Origin: Liolophura sinensis
Taxonomy: Eukaryota; Mollusca; Polyplacophora; Chitonida; Chitonidae
DNA length: 64,000 bases
Reading direction: 5' to 3'
NCBI RefSeq assembly: GCF_032854445.1
Contig: NC_088301.1
Span: forward strand, 11,406,281-11,470,280
Part shown: positions 1-11,609 of the stretch, piece after piece
Numbering within the stretch: the stretch's first letter is position 1
Layout: the number at the start of each line of letters is the position of its first letter
Notes under the pieces: model-generated
Database searches by the model: none
What the model was told of the DNA's origin: nothing
The model's input: the letters and a program-made list of their open reading frames with translations, nothing else
Translations under genes and position numbers: made by a program

Positions 1-7
1 GAGTACA

Positions 8-160
8 ATTGATTAGTATTCTACGCCCTTCTCAAGAATATCGCACTTATACGACGGCGGCCAGCATTATGGTGTGAGGAAATCGGGCAGAGCGTGGGGG
101 GGGGGGAACACACAACCATCCAGAGGTTGCTGGTAAACCTTTCCCACTTTCACATGAGTA
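8..160 (-). mobile_element. SINE family A fragment
   Basis: Minus-strand match to the 3' two-thirds of SINE A: tail at about 8-40, the ACGACGGCGGCCAGCATTAT block, and the AACCATCC...GGTTGCTGG block. The tRNA-like head is missing. A G-run of ten lies inside. Confidence 0.8.
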
Positions 161-682
161 CGATATTCAAGAGCTTCCATAAAACGCTTTAAATGGACTA
201 AATTATCGATCAAGTCAGCCCACGTACAACTCATGTATAGCTCTGATCCCCTTAATGAAAAGCGGCTGAAATTTTATGTAATTTAAAGGTATGTAATTTA
301 TAAACGAGAAAAAAAACCAAAAAAAACCTCGTGTATGTGTTTTGTGATAGCTGTCCAGAAATAAATTAAACCTTTATTTCAACTGTTTGTACTCCAGCTA
401 ATGATCAGTGACAGCTGTGGGTCAGTGATCTTTATCATGACACGACGTTTCGGCCTTAAAAACAGACTGTTCATTGTCTGTGTCGAATGTCATTAATGAT
501 CAGGGTTTTGAGGTAGCATAGTGATTTCAAGGAAGAATTGCTTTAGCAAATACCTTCCTTACATAATCTTCAAACCGAACAGTATAGGGCGAACATTTTC
601 CCACACTTCAGAAGTCCATTTTCTTTTTTTGTTTAAGACGTCTTCTATGTGTTACAATCTATGTGTCAAAACAGACATATAC

Positions 683-945
683 TAGGCGTCAACCAAGATG
701 GACGTTTCAGATCAATATGAGGATGGACGTTTCAGATCAATATATATTGATTTATTAGTAAGGCCAATTCTCAAAACAATGTTCAACACAAAACCACCAA
801 AAAGTAAGAAAGTATATAAAGTATGAACTTAAGACGGGCTCATGCAAAGAGAAGTAGTCAACAGTTTTCAGTAATGCTGGAAAGACACAAAGAATGTTCT
901 AGACGTCGGAATTAAATCAGTATCCGTATTATGTCAAAAGACAAC
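683..945 (+). repeat. Dispersed repeat R1, copy 1
   Basis: About 200 bases match 1613-1840 in the same direction (blocks such as GTTCAACA...CCACCAAA and CAACAGTTTTCA). It also carries a 24-base tandem duplication starting GATGGACGTTTCAGATCAAT at 699 and 724. See the separate finding for all four copies. Confidence 0.7.
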
Positions 946-1041
946 CAGCCCTCCGGGAAAAGTTAAAAGCGGTTGCTTTACTAACATTTCGAGAAAATAG
1001 GCCCTGGCTCTCTGTATACCATACTCGTTTCTATGTTTCAG

Positions 1042-1365
1042 GCACACACTGGATATGGGAGGTGGTTAGTATGATTGTACAGGGAGAGGCTTCTTACAGC
1101 CCGGCCATTAAGGAATCAGTCATGATGGAAGCGGTGAGCAACGCCAGTCTAGACGCCCAGCCATCACCTCGGGCCCTCAACACGCATGTCTCACCAGATT
1201 ACATCCCGTCAGATTTCATCAACCGGAGATGTAAGATCGTCTACCTATTGAGAAATCCAAAAGACATGCTGGTGTCCATGTACAATCACACCTTCAATCT
1301 TCTGCCCTTCTATGGCTATGAGGGTACCTGGGCCGGCTACTTCGAACTATTCATGGAGGGTAGAG
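1042..1365 (+). CDS. SULT exon with catalytic His and 3'-phosphate-binding motif
   Basis: The acceptor is the AG at 1040-1041 and the donor is GTAAGT at 1366. The exon enters after one base of a Gly codon and leaves after one base of the next codon (phase 1 to phase 1). It encodes GTHW..., the LNTHVSPDYIP segment with the catalytic His, and KIVYLLRNPKDMLVSMYNH. The reading frame stays open past the donor to 1496, which is intron read-through rather than coding. Confidence 0.9.
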
Positions 1366-4300
1366 GTAAGTTTGTTCACTGTAGATCACAAAGAGGCAAT
1401 TCTTTAGGTGAATACAGTCGTCATCATGTTGAATCTTTAAGAAAAGAATTTCATGGTCCAGTGCGCATGGTGGAAAGCAATTTCCAGGTGAGCTAGACCA
1501 TAAAATCCTTTTGTTAGACATCTAGAAAGGTAGTGGGTTCAAGTCATGTAAAACTTTGGTTTAGTAACTGTCCGAACAGAACAATTTTCAGGAATGTTAA
1601 ATCTATACTTCGAAACAGACGTTCCTATATACAGCGTTCCTATATACGTTCCTAAGTCATTTTCCATGACAACGTTCAACAAATCCACCAAAGAACGAAG
1701 AAATTATATATCAAGTGAGAATTTAGGACGGATTCATGCGAAGAGGTACAGTCAGCAGTTTTCATTGATGATGGAGAGACGCAAGGAATGTTCGAGGCGA
1801 ATGAATCATTAAAAGATATCCGTATCTTGTACCATGCTAGTTTATAGGTTGTCGATAATCCAAAATATATATCTCACATGGACTTTGATTGCGACTGTTC
1901 AAATATGACCAATAGCGCCGGAGAAGCGCAATTGGACACAGATGAAATCGTCATGCGACACACAGGATCTAACAAATGCTACAAGGCGAGATATTACGCC
2001 GTATACAGGACCCTTTGTTTTATTGCTATCTAAATAAGGGTAATTTACAGTGTCAATTTAAAACTATTCCTCTTGTCGTAAAATCGACTCGACAGGTGAT
2101 AGTTTTGTACAAATATAAGTCCAGATAAGGTCTGAAGAGTCCATCCTTAAATCCTTTTAATTCCATCCTTTAAATCCAGCGAAGGTGCATGCATATCACT
2201 CACAGCCCTTACCATATATGAATTGTTTAGAGCGAGCAGCTCATTTATACACCGTTAATTTAGTGCATAAGAAATTTTATTTATTGATTTGATTGTTGTT
2301 TAGGCCATACATAATAACATTTCACTTATACGACGGCAGCCAGCATTACGGTGGGACGAAACCGGACAGAGTCAGCGAATAAATCCACGATAATCCTAGG
2401 AATGCTGACAGAACTTCTCAAGTAGGACCGGAGAGGAAGCCAGCATGAGCTGGACTTGAATTCACAACAATCGCATTTGAGAGGCTTGTGAATCATTGTG
2501 CTGTACTAGCACGCTAACCACTAGGCCTCATGAATGAGAAAAATCGAGCCTGAGAAGCCTGATAGTTTCTACATATGGTCGTATTCATAAGAGAACAAGT
2601 ATAGGTCAGTCTATAGGAGGTGTGGGGCTTCCGTGGCTCAGTTGATTAGCGCGCTAGCGCAGCGTAATCACCCAGGAGCCTCTCATAAATGCGGTCGCTG
2701 TGAGTTCAAGTCCAACCCATGCTGGCTTCCTCTCCGGCCGTACGTGGGAAGGTCTGTTAGCAACCTGCGGATGGCCGTGGGTTTCCTCTGGGCTCTGCCC
2801 GGTTTCCACCTACCATAATGTTGGCCGCCGTCGTATGAGTGAAATATTCTTGAGTACGGCGTAAAACACCAATCAAATAAGAAAATAAATAAATAAATAT
2901 AGACGGTGTGGGTGGTTCGAAAATACCTGTACACTGTTGATATATTATTTTTCCCAATTTCACATAGATATGAGAAATTTAAGCACCTACATGGCAACGA
3001 GGCATATCATAAACAGTAACATTGATAGTGGAACCGCAGACCGCTTTCTTGCCTTTGATGTAGCGGTGACCGGTTTTATTAAACTCTAGTAGAACATTCA
3101 GTGATGAAATTATATCGATGAGGAATAGTAGCATAGAGAATAGAGTAACACCAAGTGGAGATGTCCTTATTCCATACATGTATTTGAGCGTCTAGTTCTT
3201 CATTGAGATGGTTTAATTTAAGAATCCACATACAGTTGACGCCTGGATTTTTTTTGCAGTTGGACATCAGTACTTGTTCCAAAACGACTGCACTTTTTAC
3301 AGTACCTTCGTTAAGGGAGTAGATGCAAGTTTAGCAGTACAGCTTCTAGACCCACAATAAAACGAGCGTTGTATAAGAATTTATGCATTTTTGGAATCCA
3401 GGAAAGCTGTGGCAAATCTGTGTGACAGGAAGGTATAGATATCTTCTTTCTTGAAACAAGGACTGGTGTTTTTTTAAATAGTTCCACCAGAATGTGTGTC
3501 ATTGTAGAATACCTTGACCTTGCGACAGTTAATGTAGCAATAATAATAAAAGTACATGCAGAAATTGTTTATGACATTACGTTTACGTCGAATATGACGT
3601 TGTGAGTTCAAGTCCAGCTCTTGCTGCATGGCTTCCTCTCCGGCCGTACGTCTAAACGGCTATCGGCAAACTACGGATGGTCGTGCGTTTCCTCTGGGCT
3701 CCGCCCGGTTTCCCCCCACCATAATGCTGGTGGCCGTCGTATAGAGCCCAAGTGAAAAATCCTTGAGTACGGCGTAAAACAACAATGAAATAAATAAATC
3801 AATAAATAAATTTGTCGAATATGACCCGTATCAATTGTATCAATTCAAACATATCACAGTGGTTCCGTTGGCTGCTTCTCTTGGTATGAATGCGTCTTAA
3901 TTTTATACTTTATATAAATAGTGCCTTATTGTTTTTGGTTGTTTTGGGGAATTGGCGTTGCAAGTATTGGAACGTCCGTTTTGCTTGACGGCAGGCTTAA
4001 GAATACGGCTTGATTTCTACCATAATACAAGACTTTATTCGATATCATCATAACCCGATACATGAAATCAAAAGACTGCAATAATTAAATAATTGTGAAG
4101 AATAAAGAAGGTTCTTGTAAATATCCAACAGATAAATAAATCAAATAATGAATTTGTTTATAACGTGAGACGTTTCTCTGTAAAAAGGTTTTAAGTAGAA
4201 TTTTAGTAACTATAAAGTATCCGATGCACGATCCGAACGTGGCATGTATACTGTACAATATCCCAGATCATAACTGGTGATCTCGTCCTCTGTTGCAGTG

Positions 4301-7300
4301 GATTATGGGGACTGGTTCCGGTATGTCCGTGACTGGGAAAATCTGATCGATGCCAGACCTGACCTCCCTATACATGTTCTGTACTATGAAGATATGAAAA
4401 AGGTAAGATAGTAGACTGTCGATTTTCTGACTTGTTCTTGTCACCATGGCAATTGCCACAACACAACCGAAAAACTATATTATTAGTGAAAATGGGAAAA
4501 AGACCTGCCGTCACGTTCTTATTTTAGGGATGTCTTTCACCGTAAGCGACACCACCTGCCTCGTACACCCAAGCACAGATCGCGATCTTGTTGCATAATT
4601 TTGTTCATAGGGACGTTGGTATGAAGAACTTGCCTGTGAGCTGTGCTTCCATACAAAAACAATCATAAAGCTGAAAAGACGACTAAAAGGCTCTCGAATA
4701 ACAGCCTATTAAACATAGGCGGAGCGAATAGAAAAGATTTATTGTCTTGGGCAATAAGATTGGAGATAATAACTTCCCTAAAAATGACAACGTTGAAGGT
4801 GAGCTATAATTTTCAGGAAGAAATGAATGTTCTGATCTACAACCAGACGCGCCATGGTGTTGCGGGTAGCTGTCAATCATCTAATGACAGACACCAATCA
4901 CCGTCACACCGATAACTTCACAACTTCAAAACCGTAACGCAGACAGCGGGATCTGGATTCCAACACACAATCCCGATGGTTAAAATAAACTCGTCCAACG
5001 CGGGAGAATACATTAGGTGACATTCGTACGTTTGAGCCAGTGTTTACTCCCTTTTGCACACAAGGACGTTTGTCTGAATGTGAAATGCTTATTGCACTTT
5101 GGCGCATGCTGTGTTACCTGATGCGTCGAGTGCATAGAGATAAGGGGTGGTGTCAAGGGTGAATGTAAGCATTGTGACAGTCATTTCAAATTAAAGCCTG
5201 GTTATGATTAAACTGTCAACTGACAGCGACCTACGTGTGTCACATGTTGTGGTGGCTGGTTTAGTTAATTATCTCCCTTTGCCGTTGTGTTTTTCGGCCA
5301 TATACAGATCTGTAAAATTTTTGGAAGAGAAAAAAAAGTTTGCAAGATAAAAACAGATGAAATGGTGAAAAAAATTTGGGGGAAGAGAAAATCTTTTTTT
5401 AACCCCCGACTTTTAAAGTCTTAATTGGCCAAGACTTTTAGGCCATCAAATGGCCAATATGGCAGACACAGACAACCATCTCTCACTCATAACTACATAT
5501 TTTGACTAGGGTTTACCATGAGGTGAATAACTTGTATTTTAAATCAATTCTATTGGTTACAATGGACATAATCGTATATACAGGTATATACAGGTACCTG
5601 TACGACTTTGCTTGACCGGCACCGCAGAAACAGTGACCATGGAGGTAGAATTCTACCTCCATGTAGAACGAACTGAAAAGATAAGAGAGTGCATCTACAC
5701 CGCTTTAGAGCGACATGTTTCAGGCAGGCAATGCATTTCCATATATCAACGAAGTAGCTTATTATTATAGAGATTTCAAAGAAACATATATGGACTAAAT
5801 AAAATACGAAATACAGTGTGCTGCCCCACCCTTATGTAGCCTTGTTGAGTTCTGTCAATCTCAACTACAACAGCTATATGTGAGACGCTGTTCGAATACA
5901 TGTACTTAATCCTTCCAGCCAGGGTGGAACTAAGGCAAGCTATATATACGTTAGGACCAAAGGCCTTACATACATGTCTGACGACGGCTGTGATAAGTTT
6001 TAACCTTATCGTATTATTTGGTTGAATGTTTACTTTATTAATAATAATTCCAGATTGTTAGAAGTTAAAATCTTGTTGGCTTTCCTCGTCGTCTAAAAGA
6101 ACATTTTGGGACTGAGAAAGTATAATTTGAAAGCGATATTTAGTTAATTAAGGTTAATTTGTAAAAGCATTATGGCAGTGATGACCATGCAGTAGCCCGT
6201 ACATATGGATGAGATTATATTGTAACCCGTATGAAGGGTCAGTTATGTCGAAGCCCCGGTTTTTAAAAGCAGGGCGTTAAAAAAAAATTCTCTTTTTACC
6301 AGGTAATATTTTTTTCTCGCTCAAAAGTTTTTTTTCACTATGTCACTTTAACGGCTCCGTAACCATACCGACAACAACATACTAAGACCAACATAAACTA
6401 TAAAAGATTACATCATGGAGGGTAAAACCAAGCAGCGACAAAAGTGAGACAGTTGGCAAATGGTGAAACGTATTCGGTGAAATCGGGCCTCTTGTCCGTT
6501 ATCCTCAGATATCATGTTCTATTTTAACTGTTCATCTAAGTACGTAAACAGAAGCAACTTATACACCTCCTTTTGCCACGTCTTAAACATAAACATGTAT
6601 AAATTCTGTAATGTTAAGACAAGTAATGGTTTATATTCTGTATAAGAGCCGCATAGACACCTCTATAGCGCGAGAATTTGGTAAAGAAAATACAGTGATG
6701 TTAATTACAAAATGGTCTATGTATAAATATAATATCGTTTAGACCTTACTGGCCTAGAATTCCCCTAATGTTGTGTTGACATCAGATTTTAGAAAACAGT
6801 GCAAGAGTCCAAGACTTGGGGAATCACTGTAAGTCCGCATTTATCTAATCTCTCAGTTTTCTCAAAAGATGAGATCTATAAGAGTATAATTTTATTTACT
6901 TACTTATTTGATTGTTATTCAATACCGTATACCCCAAAATTTTACACTTATACCACGGTTGTCGGGTTACATTTGTATGTTGTGGAATTTGTGGAATCGT
7001 GTGCCAAAACTACACCGTCAACATTCGCTCGGTACCTGATACATCTCTTTGTAAAAAGCCGCAGACGATCCAACAAGAACTGGATTCGAACCTGTGACTT
7101 TAGCTGCGATTGGAACAACGCCTAATAATCGATTGAGCCAGCTTGTGTCCCTATACAGTACAAATGATCTAACTGCTCGGATAGTTTATCAAATCTTTAA
7201 GTCGCTTTTGAAAAACTCGTAAATCTGTTGTTTTTCTCGTATCTTTTGTTCGTATCAATGCTGTGGTTTGTTCCAGGTATTTTTTCCCTTTATATTATAC

Positions 7301-9127
7301 TAATGTATATTTTATTGCCCCTCATTCTTTGTTCAGGATCCTCTGGCACAGATTCGCAAATTGGCTGAATTTCTGGGTAAAGGAGAAAACCTTGAGCTAT
7401 ACCGGGGAATAATGGACAAATGCTCGTTCAAGAATATGAAACAGGCCAAGGCCAGTTGTGATGACGAGGTGGAGAAGGCGGACTGGCGGGAAGGGAAGCC
7501 GATGATGTACAGGAAAGGTGAGCGTGAGCAATGACATTGATACCCCGCTGGATATTGACAGGAAAATTTGCTCAAAAAGTTCTCCCATAAGGAAGTATAG
7601 TTTTATTGAGAAAATTCATATGATCATATCGGTTCAAACATAGGAGATTCAATTTCCTAATTTCTTTCATGATATCTATGTATATTGCCTTTATTTCTTT
7701 TGGTGGTTTGTGATGAACGATGTTTTTGAAATTGGTCTTGCAATTATTGACCACGCCGTCCATTACGGTTGATAGCTGGTATACAAATGTCTGTTTCAAC
7801 AAGACCTTGCGCAGAAGGTCAACTGGAGACGTCGCTTTCAGGACATTTTACAAAACACTGTCAGTGATTACAAAGTCACCTCATTAAATTCAAAATCAGA
7901 ACCGATATTCACTTGTGTTTTCATTGGTCGAGTCCAAATCTAAATATCCACTTTCTCAGCCGAGAGGCAAGTGAGCATGTAGTCACTGGCGTCTCTGCAT
8001 CCGGATGCTGAGTTGCTGGGAAACCCCCAGTTCGAATATTCTGTTGCTGGGCATACTGGGCATTAATTAAGCGACACGCGTGTTTAGTTCAGTACATGAA
8101 TCTTTGTTACCTCCTCTGTTTTAGCAACACAGGGCCCAGTACTGATTACCTCAAATGCTTAACCTACCTCCGTTTCATTACGTGAGATATTATCAGGGCA
8201 GTGGCGCTGAATTCAAAATAATAAACTGCGAGGGAGATAGGTATAGATGTCATTTAGAAAGTGGATTAAGTAACAGTATTATCATTAACAGGGATTACAC
8301 TTTCTGAATATAGCACAGATTCTAGTGCTGAAATTTGGCTGAGACCACTGCGGGTTTCGAACTCAGAGTCAGGCACCAAACCGCCAGCAATACTTGTCAA
8401 CTGTCTAGACCACTCGACCAACAGGCCTTCCACGAAAGAATAGAGCGTAGTTGACCGGTAGACTTTACAGCGAACATGCATTACCCCTCTGATGATCACA
8501 AACGACGTCACTCCCTTAGGTGAATATATCAGATAGGTATAGATGTCATTTAGAAAGTGGATTAAGTAACAGTATTATCGTTAAGTATCCTTAGGTGAAT
8601 ATATCAGATAGGTATAGATGTCATTTAGAAAGTGGATTAACAGTATTATCGTTAACAGGGATTACACTTTTTGAATATATAGTTGCTTGCATAAGCAGTG
8701 TCTCCCCATACTGAACCAATTTTGTAACTGATGACTCACTGGCACTCACTGTGAATAATGTCATTCTTGCAATTTTCCTTTGAAATATTTAATGATATCC
8801 CTCTTTGTGTAGCAACAGTACACCGCCTTATCGACCTTTAAGTGGAAATTTATCTTGACAGTTAACGATTGTGTTGCTGGGCGTGGTGCATTTACCGTTT
8901 TCTTAATCAAGTAAAAATGCGTGCACTAGTTGTCACAAGGTGCACTTGACTCGTTTTTTTATAAGGACAACCGATTATTGTCGCATAATTATTGATTTTA
9001 TCTGTTTCGTACAGGTGAAGTTGGCGACTGGAAGAACTGGTTTACGGTATCTCAGAACGAGCGATTGGAGGACAAACTGAAGAGGGAACTGGCCAGCTCC
9101 AAACTGCGCTTTACCTACGTGTTGTGA
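1042..9127 (+). CDS. Cytosolic sulfotransferase (SULT family), 3' four exons, 5' partial
   Basis: SULT enzymes move a sulfonate group from PAPS to hydroxyl or amine groups of small molecules in the cytosol. Four exons join in frame: 1042-1365, 4299-4402, 7337-7517 and 9015-9127, all with AG/GT borders and a TGA stop at 9125-9127. They give about 239 residues against a usual length near 295. The first exon opens with GTHW, the end of the TYPKSGTxW PAPS loop, so the start of that loop is in an exon before the window. Visible hallmarks are LNTHVSP with the likely catalytic His (codon 1185-1187), RNPKDMLVSMYNH (3'-phosphate-binding Arg and Ser), YYEDMKK, FKNMKQ, and the C-terminal RKGEVGDWKNWF signature split across exons 3 and 4. 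No break is seen in these exons. The subfamily and substrate cannot be told. The family call is secure. Confidence 0.93.
1613..1840 (+). repeat. Dispersed repeat R1, copy 2 (in SULT intron 1)
   Basis: It matches copy 1 at 683-945 over about 200 bases. A 72-codon open frame here (1594-1812) is inside the repeat and is not conserved as a frame in copy 1, so I do not call it a gene. Confidence 0.7.
2276..2530 (-). mobile_element. SINE family A, near full length, diverged
   Basis: Minus-strand copy in SULT intron 1. It runs from the TTTATTGATTTGATTG tail through GACGGCAGCCAGCATTACGG to the tRNA-like head ending in GCTAACCACTAGGCCTCATG. Confidence 0.8.
2623..2900 (+). mobile_element. SINE family A, full length
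   Basis: The tRNA-like head has an A box (TGGCTCAGTTG) and a B box (GTTCAAGTC). A conserved body and the tail GAGTACGGCGTAAAACACC plus AAATA repeats follow. Imperfect 13-base target duplications (TATAGGAGGTGTG before, TATAGACGGTGTG after) flank it. Open frames on both strands here are shadows of the SINE. Confidence 0.9.
3599..3812 (+). mobile_element. SINE family A, 5'-truncated, with target duplication
   Basis: The copy starts within the B-box region (TGTGAGTTCAAGTCCAGC) and ends in AAATA repeats. GTCGAATATGAC occurs directly before and directly after it. It was therefore short when it inserted, not trimmed later. Confidence 0.88.
3862..3990 (-). repeat. Dispersed repeat R1, copy 3 (inverted)
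   Basis: The reverse complement matches copy 1 across about 130 bases, including ATAAAGTAT...TTAAGACG and AAGAGAAG(T/C)AG. It sits just after a SINE in SULT intron 1. Confidence 0.6.
4299..4402 (+). CDS. SULT exon 'DYGDWFRYVRDW...YYEDMKK'
   Basis: The acceptor is TTGCAG at 4293-4298 and the donor is GTAAGA at 4403. It encodes VDYGDWFRYVRDWENL and then IHVLYYEDMKK. These match the conserved SULT stretch that follows the substrate loop and the YEDM strand. It is too short to stand out as an open reading frame. Confidence 0.9.
5320..5460. repeat. Inverted partner of 6240-6350
   Basis: The stretch AGAGAAAATCTTTTTTTAAC and the following CGACTTTTAAAG match, in inverse direction, the region at 6250-6345. 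A related stretch with GCCGTCAAAGTGACATAG lies at 14278-14330. Low-complexity A/T runs inflate the match, so this may be the ends of an old DNA element or only coincidence. Confidence 0.35.
6893..7145 (-). mobile_element. Diverged tRNA-derived SINE (family A-like)
   Basis: It begins with a TTACTTATTTGATTG tail and CACTTATACCACGG. It ends with a head containing GGATTCGAACC (B box reversed) and ATCGATTGAGCCA (A box reversed). The middle is strongly diverged. It lies in SULT intron 2, and overlapping open frames are not genes. Confidence 0.65.
7337..7517 (+). CDS. SULT exon with the KxxA/FxNM region
   Basis: The acceptor is TTCAG ending at 7336 and the donor is GTGAGC at 7518. It encodes DPLAQIRKLAEFLG, then CSFKNMKQAKASC, then WREGKPMMYRK. 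This is the SULT segment between the YEDM strand and the C-terminal RKGxxGDW signature. Confidence 0.9.
7675..7800 (-). repeat. Dispersed repeat R1, copy 4 (inverted, weak)
   Basis: The reverse complement near 7690-7740 matches copy 1 over about 70 bases (ACCAATTTCAAAAACATCGT, CACAAACCACCAAAAG). It lies in SULT intron 3. Confidence 0.5.
8237..8430 (-). mobile_element. tRNA-derived SINE with Leu/Ser-like head (family D)
   Basis: On the minus strand, A box TGGTCGAGTGG (forward 8410-8420) and B box GTTCGAAAC (forward 8354-8362) both fit the Pol III consensus, about 50 bases apart. The family's 3' end, GGATTAAGTAACAGTATTAT on the plus strand, recurs twice just to the right. Confidence 0.7.
8237..8670. 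repeat. Threefold repeat of a 45-75 base unit
   Basis: ATAGGTATAGATGTCATTTA with the following GAAAGTGGATTAA occurs at about 8238, 8533 and 8609. The last two are inside a tandem unit of about 76 bases starting CTTAGGTGAATATATCAGAT. It is the 3' end of the neighbouring SINE repeated. Confidence 0.8.
9015..9127 (+). CDS. SULT last exon, RKGxxGDWKNxFT signature and stop
   Basis: The acceptor is TACAG ending at 9014. The exon completes the Gly codon of RKG and encodes GEVGDWKNWFTVSQNERL, then KLRFTYVL and TGA. The GDWKxxFT segment contacts the 3'-phosphate of PAPS. No clear AATAAA was noticed just after the stop, so the end of the 3' UTR is not fixed. Confidence 0.9.
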
Positions 9128-10313
9128 AGCCATTCCAAACATACCCCATGTATTGCCTGTACGCTGTAATACCCTATAGTACTGGACAACGTTCATGGAA
9201 CAATGGTTTTCAGGAAAATGCGTAGAAACGCTTAAATGTGGCTGTATATCTACGCATGTGAACTCTTCACGGTAACACACATCTCTATGTGAAAACCTTA
9301 CTTAAGAGGATTTTAGTAACGGCTAAACACGTTATTTGACCCAGTGATGCTTAGCGGTGAATTCTCCGGAAAAGCTGCTGAAGCAGGCCTTTATGTGTAT
9401 ACTTCCGGTCGCGTTTATCAGTGTATAACGAACCGGCTGACTTTGCTGTTGGAAACAATCTGCGTATGTTTTCACCATGTAGTATTTATAAACCTGATTC
9501 TTAGTTGCGGCGAGCAGGTATGAGGTCGTTGTTGTTCGGGATTGTGAACTAACTCCTCGTACTCCTTACAGCACATGCACCGCTCTCTACCTTTCGCTTT
9601 ATAGTCAATGGGCCAAGGCCCAAAATTTCACATATTCGTACCACCAAGGGTGGCCAGATTTCCTTGCTATATTTAAGACAGTGCATGTTTTTAGTTCATG
9701 TTTTGTATGATAGCCCTCGCAGATAGGTAGCTTTGTATATGTTATGCCCCCTTTTATAAACATACTTTTGATTCAATGTGTTAACTCACATATTGCCAAC
9801 AGTCATACAATAACAGAGCTATTTGAACCCCCAGTCAATTCAGGAACAGAGTGTTTACCTTTAGGAATACTTCCTTCACTAATTCAAGCTAATCTTTTCA
9901 AACATAATCGCAGATTTGTTGACGAAAGTTGACATTTTATCACTCTCTGGGTTGGGAGAGGGGTGAGCTACAGGAACGAGAAAGACTGCATCGGCAGTTT
10001 TCTTTGCAGTCAGAAAATGACAGAAGACATAAAGTTTATGTTTTGTAACATTTTAGGGCATTCTGTCGTGATTGTATTAACTATTGACTTCAGGTCTAAA
10101 TATTCAAGTGGTAAATTCCAAATGGCATACGGTAGGGAGTTTTTCCAAGACCTCAAACACCAAAGGAAACTGCAAGACTGGATTCTTTAACACCGTGACA
10201 CTCACAATCTCATTTATCTGTCAGCAGGTGCCATGGATGCTACTGAACTAACAGTCATGTTACAGTTTTGAAATTTGTCCGTGTTCAAGTCCTGTTGCCT
10301 GATGTTGCCTGAT

Positions 10314-10397
10314 GTCCACCGCTCCTTGAACCTAATCTTCTCGCGATATTTTCATGTCCACCGCTCGTTGAACCTAATCTTCTCGCGATATTTTCAG
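10314..10397. repeat. 42-base tandem duplication
   Basis: Two copies of TGTCCACCGCTC(C/G)TTGAAC... end in CTCGCGATATTTTCA. They are head to tail and differ at one position. Confidence 0.9.
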
Positions 10398-10939
10398 AGG
10401 TTTCAGAGTCTTCATCAAAGCAATGAATGATACCTGGCTGCTCCAGTGCATAATAGGGCCTACATCAGCGAATGATACATTCATTAAGAAATAATTTGCT
10501 TTAAGGTCTATTCAGTTAATTCATTTATGGCACTGTGCATTTTAATGTAGTAGTTTAGAAGACTGCATTTATCAAGCCCTTGCCAAAACCTTATGTGACG
10601 TCACAATATGGCTAGAAAAGGCCACTCAAGTATCCAGTGTTTTAAAAGCAGCATACTAGCACACTAGAAAAAAAAATTTTCGTCTGACATACACTTCATA
10701 CTAGTGTTTTTTCTTCTTTTTTGTCTGACTTTAAAGTAGACATTTGTTTGAACCCGTAGCTGTGTGTGCTGAGACCATGGCCCCGTACCCATTACGCTGT
10801 TTAAAGTCAACCAGATTTACAAGCAATGAACAAAACTGTCATGCTTACTTAGTAACATTTGGGCGTCACTGTTAACACCTTTAAAGCTAACTGTGAGCTT
10901 GACACAAAATTATTGCTAACCATGTACACTCAAAATATT

Positions 10940-11150
10940 TATCTGTTCAATTTACCAGAAAGCCTGTTATAACACAATATTATGTCATATTCAGCATAGT
11001 GTCCCGTTCGTCTAATAGAATCGTTAGGTTGAATTAATCGTTAGGCACACATTAATATGTGTGCTATATTTAACAAAACAACCTGTTGCTATATGGCAGA
11101 ATACATTCTAGCATCGCTCAGACAACAGACTTTCTGTTAAAATGAACAAA
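10940..11150. repeat. Repeat R2, copy near SULT 3' flank
   Basis: The stretch GTGCTATATTTAACA...GCAGAATACATTCTAGCATC(G/A)CTCAG matches 44190-44290. The left part is weaker. R2 looks like a small non-autonomous element with inverted internal arms. Confidence 0.6.
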
Positions 11151-11609
11151 TTAATTTTTCAATCGCTGATCCAACAATTAAATGAATGATTAAATGAAAT
11201 TTTTTGTAGATGGTTACTAGGATGTATGTAGTCACGTTTGTAGCTAGTGGCTTATTGAGTGAAAAACCTACATGGAGTAAACAGCCTGGTGCAATTCTTT
11301 GTTTTCAACTGAAATTTATATCGTTTTCTAACTCAGGTATTCAACGAGAATAACAAATGCACCACGTCAGTTATATGCACTGTGACTGAAAACGGTGCTA
11401 ATAATTAATATTAATATAATCTTTGAAAGTTTAAAGTAGTAGGTTGAATGAATAGTAACAGGGTATACATTTTCCCACACAGTAGCGACTCAGGTTTAAA
11501 CTGAAATGACCATTAATTGTCCTCTTGCAGTCCATGGATATGCTCTGTCGCTGGTTTGTTCAGAGAAGGAACAGCAGACAACACAGCGCTATAGGCAGGA
11601 AAGGATCCC

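Larger units (their letters stand above)
9128..11609. other. No gene seen downstream of SULT
   Basis: This is AT-rich intergenic DNA, part of which may be SULT 3' UTR. It holds a 42-base tandem duplication at 10314-10397 (TGTCCACCGCTC(C/G)TTGAACC...) and a copy of repeat R2 near 10940-11150. Open frames at 9744-9932 and 9963-10190 match nothing I recognise. Confidence 0.6.

Noticed and set aside
1062-1496. A 144-codon single-exon sulfotransferase
   Set aside because: The frame continues past a good GTAAGT donor at 1366 into intron; family similarity stops there and resumes at 4299.
2633-2720. Heads of SINE A as functional tRNA genes
   Set aside because: A and B boxes fit, but no proper acceptor and anticodon stems form and the sequence continues into a SINE body and tail.
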